64,000 bases of DNA from Haematobia irritans. Its lineage: Eukaryota > Arthropoda > Insecta > Diptera > Muscidae. A program made the position numbers and the translations under genes. The stretch lies in NCBI RefSeq assembly GCF_050003625.1, contig NC_134399.1, positions 36,968,671 through 37,032,670 on the forward strand, in the 5' to 3' direction. Under the pieces are notes generated by a model. It was not told the origin of the DNA, did no database searches, and saw only the letters and a program-made list of their open reading frames with translations. This document shows, one piece after another, positions 20,733-30,674 of the stretch (its first letter is position 1; each line of letters starts with the position of its first letter).

Positions 20733-23700
20733 GTGGGAAAATATGAAGTTAGTGTATATTTCTTTATTACCATGTTATCCACGCTATTTTATTTTTACTC
20801 TTTTAGAGAATTAAAAAAATCTTCTGATAATAATATACTACGAAAGAACGTACCAAACGAAATCGAAAAAGTTTTTAGGAAAGCTGATTGGAATAGGTAT
20901 AGGGAATCGTTCAATCTGATGATACCGGAAGTGCCGGAGACAAATATGGGCACTATGCAAGATATCGAACACGCAGTGGAGCGGATTACTAAGGCCTTCA
21001 ACATTTCACTGAAAGCTGCATGCCCTAGAGGAAAGCCAAGGGGAAAAAATCGGCCGCCATGGTGGACTACGGAGTTAAGTAATATGAGGAAATCCTGCAG
21101 GAAGCTCTTTAACAAAGCAAAGTCCACAAGAGCTCCGGAGGATTGGGACACTTACAAGATGAATCTGAGAGAATATAAACGAGAACTGAGAAGGTCTCAA
21201 CAAAACTCTTGGGATGATTACTGTAGCAGTATTGAGAATACGTCAGAGGCTTCCAGACTACGGAAGGTACTAGCATCCATTAACACCGCTCCAGGTTTCA
21301 TTAAAACATCGGAGGGAAATTGGACAACGTCCAGTGAGGAGACGTTGGAGGTACTTTTGGACACACACTTCCCTGGAAATCAGACGGTTGAACCATGTTC
21401 CGGCGGTGTAACAGAGGCTCAGCGATCATTTCCTATCGAGGAAATTGTGTCGGAATCTAGAATAAAATGGGCTTTAAATAGCTTTGGACCATTCAAATCC
21501 CCCGGACCTGATGGAATTACTCCGGCGGAGTTACAGGCAGTGGCTGGAAGAATTATCCCCTGGTTGACGGTGATATATAAACAATGTGTAAACTTAGCAT
21601 ATATTCCAGAAAAGTGGAGGGAAACAAAAGTCGTCTTCATACCTAAAGCAGGAAAAGCCTCTCACTCGAGTGCGAAGGATTTCCGACCAATCAGCTTATC
21701 CTCATTCCTACTTAAGACCCTGGAGAGGATGATAGACATGTATCTTAGAACTACCGTGGATTCAGGTTTGCTCTCGAAACGACAGCATGCATACTCGAAG
21801 GGCAGGTCTACTGAGACCGCATTGCATGAACTGGTCAGCTTTATTGAAAGCTCACTATCTGTCAAAGAATACACAATCGTGGCGTTTCTAGACATCGAAG
21901 GGGCGTTCAATAATATCTATCCGAGCTCGATATTAAATGGACTGACAACTCTGAATGTTGATCCAGGTATTCTTAGGCTGTTAGACGAACTTCTAATGAA
22001 GAGACGTATTTCAGCCACACTAGGGCAAGCAAACATACAAAGGTATGTGAACAGAGGCACTCCCCAAGGAGGAGTTCTATCACCTCTTCTTTGGAATGTT
22101 GCTATAAACAACCTTCTGGTTTCTCTAGAAAAAGAAAGGATAAAAGTGGTGGCATACGCAGATGATGTGGCGCTAGCAGTCAGGGGAAAATTCCCATCCA
22201 CAATCAGAGATATTATACAGAGAGCTCTCTGGATGACTGAGAAATGAGCGAAAGATAATGGTCTTGGTGTAAATCCAGCAAAGACAGAAATAGTCATGTA
22301 CTGCAAAGATCGCAAAACTCCCACGGTTAGGCCCATTTCCTTAGGGGGTACTGAAATTCCCTTTGGTGAGTGTGCAAAATACCTTGGCGTTATTTTGGAC
22401 AGGAAGCTGAATTTTAGGCTTAATATTGAAGAGAGGGCGAGAAAAGCCACGGTAGCTTTGTACTCGTGCAAAAAGGCAATAGGGAAAAAGTGGGGACTAA
22501 GACCAAAAATTGTGCATTGGCTATACACGGCAGTGGTTAGACCTATAATGCTATATGGTGTTGTAGTCTGGTGGCCGGCACTTCAGAAACCGACTTGTTT
22601 AGATAAAGTTCAGCGTATGGCGAGCTTATGTATCTCAGGCGCATTTAGTAAGACAGGAACAGACTCCCTTAATGTCATGCTACATCTATTGCCTTTAGAC
22701 ATTTTGGCCAAACAGTCAGCTGCAACAACGGCTGTGCGGTTGCGCGAGCTATCGCTGTGGTCGGAAAAAATGTACGGTCATAGTTCGGTCCTCAAAGTAA
22801 TGCCAGATGTGCCTAACGTAGTGGATTACACCCTGGCAAAACCACTTTTCGACAAAAAGTTTGAAACTCTAATTCCCAACAGTGAGGCGTGGTGTACACA
22901 GACCCCGGGGAATAAAAGATATATAGATTTCTATACTGATGGCTCCAAATTGAATGGACAAGTGGGGTTCGGAGTATATTCTAAAGATCTGGAAATTCGA
23001 ATAGCGAAGAGATTACCTAATCACTGTAGTGTTTTTCAGGCTGAAATATTGGCAATAAGAGAGGTGGTGAATTGGCTGAGAAGTAATGTTCCAACAAATA
23101 TTGGCATTAATATATACTCAGACAGTCAACCTGCAATAAAATCCTTGGACTCTGTGTTCCTTAACTCAAAAACGGCCATAGACTGCCGCAAATCTCTCAA
23201 CGAGATGGCTGAGCAGTACAATATTCACCTAATATGGGTGCCTGGTCATAGGAACATACCGGGGAACTGTGAAGCAGATGTGTTAGCAAGGCTAGGAACT
23301 ACCTTACATATTCCAGGGGAACTAGAATCTGTTGGTATGCCTCTGGCCACCTGCAAGCTCTTACTGCGTGAGAAGGCTGTTATGATGGCCAATATTCGAT
23401 GGGAAAATTGCAAGGGTTGTAACGACACCAAGCAAATATGGCCCCATTTAAACTTAAACCGCACACTAGATATGCTAGTGTTCTCAAGGCGTCAGATAGC
23501 ACTCCTAATATCTGCTATAACGGGTCGCTGCCTGATAGGCGAATTTGCAAAAACTATAGGTGCGAAGTATAATGACTATTGTATAAGCTGTCATGACGTG
23601 GAGGAAAAGGAATCAATTAAACACCTCTTGTGTGAGTGTCCTGCTTTTTGTGTAAGGCGTAAGCGAATTTTAGGAGCATATAGCTTTAGATTACTGGCTG

Positions 23701-23774
23701 ACCTGGAAAACGTTAACTTAAGCAGTTTGTTAATGTTTTTGGAGCAATCTGGTTGGTTCCACAAAAGTTAATAA
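20733..23774 (+). pseudogene. LINE-M ORF2 (RT + RNase H), one in-frame stop
   Basis: The frame is continuous from 20733 to the stop at about 23769-23771, except for one TGA at 22245-22247. It probably arose from a TGG Trp codon, since WMTEK precedes it and AKDNGLGVNPAKTE follows in frame. The first part (about 504 codons) has RT motifs in order: SPGPDGI, VVFIPKAGK, DFRPISLSSFLLK, AFLDIEGAFNNI (motif A), NRGTPQGGVLSPLLW (motif B) and AYADDVAL (motif C with the catalytic Asp pair). The second part (about 491 codons) has KYLGVILD, then RNase H with the four acidic positions seen in FYTDGS, FQAEIL, IYSDSQ and NCEADV. A Cys/His tail (CISCHDVEEKESIKHLLCEC) follows. Apart from the missing 5' part and the single stop it looks intact, so the insertion is recent. 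Confidence 0.88.
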
Positions 23775-23920
23775 TAGAGAAGGTTCAGTGGTTAAGACTA
23801 GAAGTGCCCATATGTAATAGGTACTTTTAGTTAAATGTGGTATCACAATGGACTGAATAGTCTAAGTGAGCCTGAAATTTAATCGGGCTGCCACTTTAAC
23901 CTAACCTAACCTAACCTAGG
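20790..23920 (+). mobile_element. LINE-M: non-LTR retrotransposon with RT and RNase H, 5'-truncated
   Basis: This is a single long coding region with RT and RNase H, then a short 3' UTR. It ends in (CCTAA)n at about 23895-23918, flanked by GGGGGCGTAAAG. The endonuclease and any ORF1 are missing, so the copy is 5'-truncated, as is usual for LINEs. The RNase H and the style of the RT fit the I/LOA/R1 group. I cannot assign the clade more exactly. The 3' UTR (TGTGGTATCACAATGGACTG and onward) is the part shared with SINE-M. The exact 5' boundary is uncertain: the open frame starts at 20733, but its first 20-25 codons do not look like LINE protein. Confidence 0.88.
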
Positions 23921-24282
23921 GGGCGTAAAGCAAATCGAGTTGGAAAGCTCTGAACTAAAATAAAATATACTTATTGCAATAGACATAAGTTTAGCATCGG
24001 ATTAACCCTCTAATGCCCAAGGAAAGATTTTAGTAAAACACCCCTAAAGGCAAAATATGAATAAAGCTCAACTTAGCTCAAGTTGTAGAGAGGGGGTTCC
24101 AAGTTTGACTTAAGCTGCTAAAGTAAAAAAATAATTTTTTATAAAAAATTACAAATTTTTTAATATATTCATTCGGAACAATTTTCATGATAATTTAATG
24201 ATTCACCATTTTTTCGGACTCAGAAATCCAAGAAGGAAAAAATCAGGATTTTCGACATCTATCCAATATTACTGTGTGTATA
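23921..24282. other. AT-rich intergenic DNA
   Basis: Nothing recognisable between the LINE-M tail and the MITE-C element. Confidence 0.3.
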
Positions 24283-25161
24283 CACCGAAAGAATTCTCTT
24301 CGTTAATTTTACGAAGAATTCTTCATTAACTATTCTTCGTGAGTTCTTCATTAAAATAACGAAATTTTCATTCATTTTCGTAAATTTTACGAAGAACATT
24401 TTACGAATATACGAAACTTCTACGAAATATTCTACATTAACTTTTCTTCGTAAAAAGTTCGTACTTTTAACGAAACTTTCTTCAAATTTCATGAATTTTG
24501 TGAAGAAGTTTTTACGAATATTTTACGAAACATTCTGCGTTAAAATTTCTTCATAAAAAGTACGAAACACTTTCTTTGAAATAACGAAGAAGTTTCATTG
24601 AAGTTGTAAAATTTCCGTTCGCGGCATTAATTGTCTTTTATAATGTCCTTGAGTGTATTCCTTTATTCAATTGTTTTATGCAAGTCTATGCTACTTCTCA
24701 TTTGGGTGATAGCGCGCTATGAATAAAAGTGAAGCAATAAAACTACAAATAAAACTACAAAGTAGTGATGTCATTTTTCACGCTTGCAACTACAACCAAA
24801 TGCACTTTCGACTATAATTTTTTTTCTAAAAGTTCGAACATTTTTACGAAAGTTTTTCATAAAAAGTACGAACATTTTTCATAAAAACTACGACAATTTT
24901 TCATAAAAACTACGAAAATTTTTCATAAAAAGTACGAAACATTTTCATGAAAAGAACGAAATTGTTTCATAAAAAGTACGAAGATTTTTCATAAAAAGTA
25001 CGATTTTTTTTCTTACAAATTACGACAATTTTGGAAGAACTTTTCTTCGTAGAAAGTACGAAATATTTCGTACTTTTAATGAAAAGTTTCTTTGGTTGTA
25101 AAACAATGACAAATTTCGTACTTTTAACGAAATTTTTCGTTCTTTTTACGAAAAAAATTCT
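24283..25161. mobile_element. MITE-C: CACCGAAAGAATT ends, TA duplication
   Basis: The 13-bp ends CACCGAAAGAATT and AATTCTTTCGGTG are exact complements with TA on each side (24281-24282, 25162-25163). The inside is a loose array of GTACGAAA/TTTCGTAC-type words about 20 bases apart (for example TTTTTCATAAAAAGTACGAA), turning over in the middle so that much of it can pair with itself. It has no coding capacity. A related array is at 61395-62512. Confidence 0.82.
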
Positions 25162-25163
25162 TT

Positions 25164-25449
25164 CGGTGTAAAGAACTGAACACCATTTTTTAATTTTATT
25201 GAATATTTTTTTGTTTATTTAATTGGAATGGTTTAAATTAAATAACTAAATATTTCAATTTGAAATAATTTGGTGATAGTATATCTATGTAATCAGAATC
25301 AACCAAGTTGACTTTTTCGTGACATTTTAATAATTTTGAAAGAATTTAAAAGCTCAAATAGTCTGCTTTTCCAAATTCTGAAAATGTTAAAAAAGGCAAC
25401 TTATTGATTCTGATTAAGCATAAATATATCAATAAAATACTTACAATTA
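25164..25449. other. AT-rich intergenic DNA
   Basis: No feature supported. Confidence 0.3.
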
Positions 25450-26255
25450 AAGCACTCTACTATCCCCAACTGTGATGGGAAATTGTACGAAATCACTGTT
25501 ATTGCAAAAGCTTTTTCATTTTTTGTGAAACGCCAAGAATAAATAGCTTCTTATAACTTAGTTGAAGAAATCCAAACAATCAGCGCTGAAACTATAGTTA
25601 ATACGCTTACAATTGTGAAAGGAATATTGGTGAAAAGTTGTCGACTTCTGCTGAATTGCAATTTGTAACACAACATCATTACTTACCCAGCAAAAAAGCG
25701 TCGCCAAAAAAAGTAGTGAAAATGTTCTTTTTGGATCCGGAAGTGGTGCAAAATTAGCGCAGAAGCGATGACCCTGCCAGCATTTCAAAGTTCAATTTCA
25801 TCCCCATCGCTACCCCAGACTCGTAAAAGTCACTACAACAATCGCCAAATGTGATGGGGGAAGTATATCAAAAAGTACAAAATGTACATGAAAGTATTTT
25901 GCCATCACTATTGTTAGAAGTGCTCTTTTATATTTTGTGAAACGCCAAGCGCAACTAGCTTATTATAATTTATTTAAATAAAAAGGAAAAATGAAGTGCT
26001 GAAAACATAGTTATTATGCTTAAAATTGTGAAAGGTATATTGGTGAACAATTTGTGAATTTCCAAATGGAGTAAAGTGATAGTTTTTCAGATATTTTTCC
26101 ACGCTGCCTCCATCGAGGATAAACACACTGGCTGATAGACGCTGCAACGTCCCTGCCAACATTTTTTGTATTTGGGTGCGCTTCTGAGAATCCCCACTAC
26201 GTCGAAAACAGTCGTATAGGATATCCAAAACTCCTCGGAAAAGCGCCGTCACTAC
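25450..26255. repeat. two tandem, diverged copies of a dispersed repeat
   Basis: Segments at about 25470-25640 and 25845-26050 share an order of phrases: GTGATGGG, TTTTGTGAAACGCCAAG, a TAGCTTcTTATAA-like phrase, GCTGAAA..ATAGTTA, CTTA.AATTGTGAAAGG and TATTGGTGAA. A third copy is at about 35500-35770, where the preceding CAGCATTTCAAAGTTC phrase is also shared. No TIRs or coding capacity are seen. CCCAGCAAAAAA at about 25686 is a phrase that also borders other repeats here. Confidence 0.6.
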
Positions 26256-26256
26256 A

Positions 26257-27215
26257 CGGATGAAAAAGACTGTTTTTCATATGTTTGGCTATAAACATTA
26301 TATGTTTGGAACACAAATTTTTAAAAACAATATTTTTGAGTGCAAGCATATAATGTTCATAAACTAGCATAACATGTTTGGGACATATATGTTAATATGT
26401 TAGAACATATTATGTTTGGGACATAAAATGTTTTTAAATATAATATGCTTGGATGCAAACATATATTAATTTAGAAATAGCCTATAAACATATATGTGTT
26501 TAGTAGCTTGGAGCGCTATTTAACAGGGAGCGATATTGAATTAAGTTGGTGGTTGTTGCTTGTTATTACAAAATTAACATTTTATTTTTCCTTGGGCAAT
26601 TGATCAGCTACTTCTTTGATCCTTACAAACTGTGTGGTCCGCTGTTCGAATCCCCGTCCGGCAAAAGGTAAAATTAAAATAAAAAAATCATACAATTGAA
26701 TAATTTCTTCTACAATGTTTGTATTACAGAAAAAGGTGCTAAGAACTAAAAAATCTCGTGGGAGTGAGAAAGATGTGGGGGAATATACAATTGGGCAGAA
26801 ACAAAATTTTGAGCATTCAGGTCGAAAACCTATGTTGTTAGCACCTATATTACCTGTTTATTTTCATAATTCATTATGATTGTAAATATATAAATAAATA
26901 AATAAAATTTTGAGCACAATATTGTTTGGGAGAATTTTTTTTAAGCATATAATATTTTTGGGTGCAAAATGCTTCCAAACATATTATATGTTCACATAAT
27001 AACATAGTGTTTTTTGGAAGACAACATTATTGAATTTGGATGCAAAAATACAAAATGTTTGGAAATTGACTACCCAAACATATATTGTTTAGACCAATAT
27101 GCTTTCAAACATATTATATATTGGAAGAGATCAAACATATAAATGTTTGGGCAATAGCCAAAAATGTATATGCTTGAAGCAAAATATGTTTGGGAGTATA
27201 TGTTACAGAAGCGAT
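26257..27215. mobile_element. CATATGTTTGG-type repeat element, interrupted
   Basis: After TACACGGATGAAAAAGACTG (26255-26274) the sequence is filled with variants of AACATATTATGTTTGGGA up to about 27195. The middle (26510-26910) is different and may be an insertion. It holds CTGTTCGAATCCCCGTC near 26641-26657, whose GTTCGAATCCC is a good pol III B box. The expected inverted right end (CAGTCTTTTTCATCCGTGTA) is not found, so the element is incomplete. Confidence 0.5.
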
Positions 27216-27292
27216 TTTTTGAGAGCGTGTATTGAGAAGTTGTACCACGCCAAGTTACTACAAAAAAAGTATCGCATGAGTGCAATTATTAG

Positions 27293-27412
27293 GTCAAACA
27301 CCAAAAAGTTTTTTCCCGTCTCAGTAATGCTGGTAACATTTGTGAGTGTTTCAAAGTTTCTCTAAATGGTTACACTGCAAAGTGAAGCTCGGACTCGGCT
27401 ATAAAAAGGAAG
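27293..27412 (+). mobile_element. SINE-M internal fragment
   Basis: This matches the SINE-M body from AACACCAAAAAGTTTTTC to CTCGGCTATAAAAAGGA with about one difference in ten. Neither the tRNA head nor the tail is present. It is an old, truncated copy. Confidence 0.75.
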
Positions 27413-27559
27413 TCAAAATGTACTATAATTACATAGTATCAAATTTAAAGACTATTGTAAAAGTATATGTAATGTACATAAAGGTCAATTTTCTAAAAAA
27501 AAAATCTTATTTTGCAAAATTTTATTTTGCATTTATTTTTTTGGCAAAAAAAAAATTAG

Positions 27560-27760
27560 TCTAATTTTTATTCTTTAGGAAATGTTGTCAAAATTTTATT
27601 TTTATAGGAAATTTTTCCAATTTTTTTTCTATAGAAAATGTCAACATATTATTTCCAGAGAAGATTTTGTCAATATTTTATTCCTATAGAAAATTTTGAC
27701 AAAATTTGATTTCTATAGAAAATCTTGTCAAAAGATTATTTCAATTGAAAATTTATGAAG
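27560..27760. repeat. degenerate 29-bp minisatellite, about 6 units
   Basis: Diverged units of the HelA minisatellite (TTTCTATAGAAAATTTTGTC orientation) without adjacent HelA ends. Confidence 0.7.
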
Positions 27761-27869
27761 AAGTACCTCTTTGCAAAATCTGCCATAATCAAGAATTCTA
27801 CCAATCTACAAAACAGTAAAAAAATTTACCATTTTTGTAGAATTCTGCCAAGTGTGGCAACCGGCTCAG

Positions 27870-27990
27870 GGCCCGGCTCTAAGCATTATTGCTAAAGACA
27901 CCATGTGTGTATTTCATCTCCTTCTGGGCGTTTCAAATTCATATATACACTATCTTATAATACTATGTTCCTCAGTGTGGCGGAAAAAAT
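27870..27990 (-). mobile_element. HelB fragment
   Basis: It matches the HelB stretch at 17872-17988 (GACACCATGTGTGTATTTCA, then CTTCTGGGCGTTTCAAA, then a TATGTTCCTCAGTGTGGCG-like end). A second such fragment at 38391-38515 has a similar right flank (the GATCCTGT.ATAAAAACT phrase). So both probably descend from one duplicated locus or sit in the same host repeat. Confidence 0.65.
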
Positions 27991-28760
27991 CATATTCCAC
28001 GTTTAACATTTGCGGACGAGTGGGGTATAGGAAATATTCCTCTAAAAAATTTTTAGATCCTGTAATAAAAACTAAAATATCCTGATTTTGGTATACGTAT
28101 GTTTATTTCTTCAATGTCCGCTATTTACAAATTTTATACCCTCCACCATAGGATGTGGGGTATATTAACTTTGTCATTCCATTTGTAACACATCGAAATA
28201 TTGCTCTAAGACCCCATGAAGTATATATATATTCTGGGTCGTGGTGAAATTCTGAGTCGATCTAAGCATGTCCGTCCGTCTGTTGAAATCACGCTAACTT
28301 CCGAACGAAACAAGCTATCGATTGATGTAGGTCGGATGGTATTGCAAATGGGCCATATCGGTCCACTTTTACGTATAGCCCCCATGCGGAGACTCTAAGA
28401 GAAGCATATTTCATCCGATCCTGCTAAAATTTGGTACATGGTGTTGGTATATGGTCTTTAACAACCATGCAGAAATTGGTCCACATCGGTCCATAATTAT
28501 ATATAGCCCCCATATAAACCGATACCAGATTTGGCTTGCGGAGCCTCAAAGAGAAGCAAATTTCATCCGATCCTGCTGAAATTTGGTACATGGTGTTGGT
28601 ATATGGTCTCTAACAACCATGCAGAAATTGGTCCACATTGGCTTGCCGAGGCTCCAACAGAAACAAATTTCATCCGATACGGTTGAAATTTGGAATATGG
28701 TGTTAGTATATGGTTTCTAACATCCGATCCGGTTCAAATTTGGAACGTGGTGTTAGTATA

Positions 28761-30059
28761 AAGGGTGATACTGTCAAAATTTGGTCAATATAAACTTGAC
28801 GTATTTCTTTCAATTGTGCATTTAAAAAACCTGAACATCCCTCATTTTGAAGGTGTGTGTGTGTAGAATGTTGCTCCTATTTTGATTTTGGAATTCACTC
28901 TTCAGTTGTCAAAATGCCGTCCAAGCAAGAAGAGCAGCGTATCAAAATTTTGCTCGTGCATCGCGAAAATCCGAGCTGCTCGCACGCAAAGCTGGCAAAA
29001 TCGCTAAAAGTTGCCAAATCAATCGTTACAAATGTAATTAAAGTGTTTGGGGAACGTTTGTCGACAGCCAGGAAGTCTGGATCGGGGGGAAATCGAAAAC
29101 CGGAAGCCGCTGAGACGACAAAGAGAGTTGCCGGTAGTTTCAAGCGAAACCCTAACCTCTCTCTCCGAGATGCCGCAAATAAGCTGGGTGTATCGTCTAC
29201 AACCGTGCTTCGAGCCAAAAAACGAGCCGGACTATCGACTTACAAGAAGGTAGTGACTCTAAATCGCGATGATAAACAAAATACGATGGCCAAAGCGCGA
29301 TCCCGGAGGCTGTACACGACGATGCTGACGAAGTTTGACTGCGTGGTAATGGACGACCAAACCTACGTCAAAGCCGACTACAAGCAGCTTCCGGGACAGG
29401 AGTTTTATACGGCAAAAGGAAGGGGAAAGGTAGCAGATATTTTCAAGCACATAAAACTGTAAAAGTTCGCAAAGAAATATCTGGTTTGGCAAGCCATCTG
29501 TACCTGTGGCTTGAAAAGCAGCATTTTCATAGCTTCCGGGACTGTCAACCAAGAAATTTACGTGAAAGAGTGTTTGAATAAACGTCTGCTGCCTTTCCTG
29601 AAGAAACACGGTTGTTCCGTACTGTTTTGGCCGGATTTGGCATCTTGCCATTACGGTAAAAAGGCCATGGAGTGGTACGCCGCCAACAACGTGCAGGTGG
29701 TTCCCAAGGACACGAACCCTCCCAACACGCCAGAGCTCCGCCCAATTGAGAAATACTGGGCTATTGTCAAGCGGCACCTAAAGAAGGCCAAAAAACTGCT
29801 AAGGACGAGCAGCAGTTCAAGGCAAACTGGCTTTCTGCGGCGAAGAAGGTGGACAAGGTGGCTGTACAAAATCTGATGGCAGGTGTCAAGCGTGAGGCCC
29901 GGCAATTCGGATTTGGAAAAGCGAAAGCCTAACTGAATATTTTTCCTGAATTTTATACTAATTGAACTTGAAAAAGAAATTTAATTTGATTTTTTAAATA
30001 AACGATTTCACCGATTTACAGGCGTTTTCCCTTGACCAAATTTTGACCGTATCACCCTT
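28761..30059 (+). mobile_element. Tc1/mariner-type element of the DD37E class (ITmD37E-like)
   Basis: A 1299-bp element with inverted ends AAGGGTGATACTGTCAAAAT (left) and the complement of AAGGGTGATACGGTCAAAAT (right), at least 28 bp with one mismatch. It is flanked by TA (28759-28760 and 30060-30061). Removing it restores the HelA sequence TTAGTATATGGCCGC. Inside is one transposase gene, listed separately. The high G+C of the gene contrasts with its surroundings. Confidence 0.92.
28914..29932 (+). pseudogene. DD37E transposase, one stop and one frameshift
   Basis: ATG at 28914 opens a frame with an N-terminal helix-turn-helix region (KLAKSLKVAKSIVTNVIKVF, then a second at LRDAANKLGVSSTTVLRAKK). 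The catalytic core has its first Asp in VVMDDQTYVKAD, the second in LFWPDLASCHY and the Glu in LRPIEKYW. Between the second Asp and the Glu there are exactly 37 residues, hence DD37E. TAA at 29460-29462 interrupts the frame. A 1-base shift near 29800 then moves the C-terminus (KDEQQFKANWLSAAKKVDKV...) to another frame that ends at 29932. Full length would be about 340 residues, normal for the family. The enzyme cuts and pastes the element at TA sites, but this copy cannot make it. Confidence 0.9.
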
Positions 30060-30182
30060 TATGGCCGCTAACAACCATACCAAAATTGGTCCATATCGGT
30101 CTATAGTTATTTATAGCCGATCCCCAATCACACAATAATTGGTCCATATCGGTTCATAATCATGGTTGCCACTCGTGCCAAA

Positions 30183-30290
30183 AATAATCTACCAAAATTT
30201 TCTTTCTATAGAAAATTTTGTCAAAATTTTATTTCTATATAAAATTTTGTCAAAATTTTCTTTCTGTAGAAAATTTTGTCAAACTCAATT
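30183..30290. repeat. 29-bp minisatellite, 3-4 units (inside HelA copy e)
   Basis: A short array of TTTCTATAGAAAATTTTGTC-type units at the same internal position as in the other HelA copies. Confidence 0.85.
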
Positions 30291-30674
30291 ATATACGTAT
30301 TTAATCGGTCTCTTTGAATTTAATATATACCACGTATGGACTTACTTACAATTTAGAAGGCGGTGTTAGGAGGTTTTAAGATACCTGGCCATCGGCAAGC
30401 ATTACCGCAACCCAAGTATGTATCAAAAAAAAGCACAAAAGTGTCAACTTTATCAACCCTGGTGCTTTGTCATTGAACTAAACATGGAATCGAATTCTCA
30501 AAAGTGTAGTGGTGGGTACATAAGATTCGACCTGGTCGAATTTTCGGACGTAGTGGTAAATAAAGTAAATTTCAAGGGCCAATTGATCAACTGATTGTTG
30601 ATTTTGAATAAAACACAAACTATTTAGGAAATTATTGTAATGTTATATTATTATGATATATTGGTATAACTCAA

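Larger units (their letters stand above)
28135..30556 (+). mobile_element. HelA element, copy e, split by a DD37E transposon
   Basis: It starts TATACCCTCCACCATAGGAT at 28135. It continues through CGTCCGTCTG, modules (truncated ones at 28380-28750), then the DD37E element, the remainder of a module (30062-30175), a short minisatellite (30183-30290) and the unique stretch. The 3' block (GGTGGGTACATAAGATTCGA) ends near 30556. At 30417-30500 the sequence is replaced by unrelated DNA that recurs at about 38787-38840 (GCACAAAAGTG.CAACTTTATCAACCC). Confidence 0.75.

Noticed and set aside
20795..22528. Long minus-strand frames opposite the LINE-M gene
   Set aside because: They are shadows of the RT reading frame on the other strand.
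23895..23920. A real interstitial telomere array
   Set aside because: Only about four units, always attached to the same LINE/SINE 3' sequence, so it is a retroposon tail.
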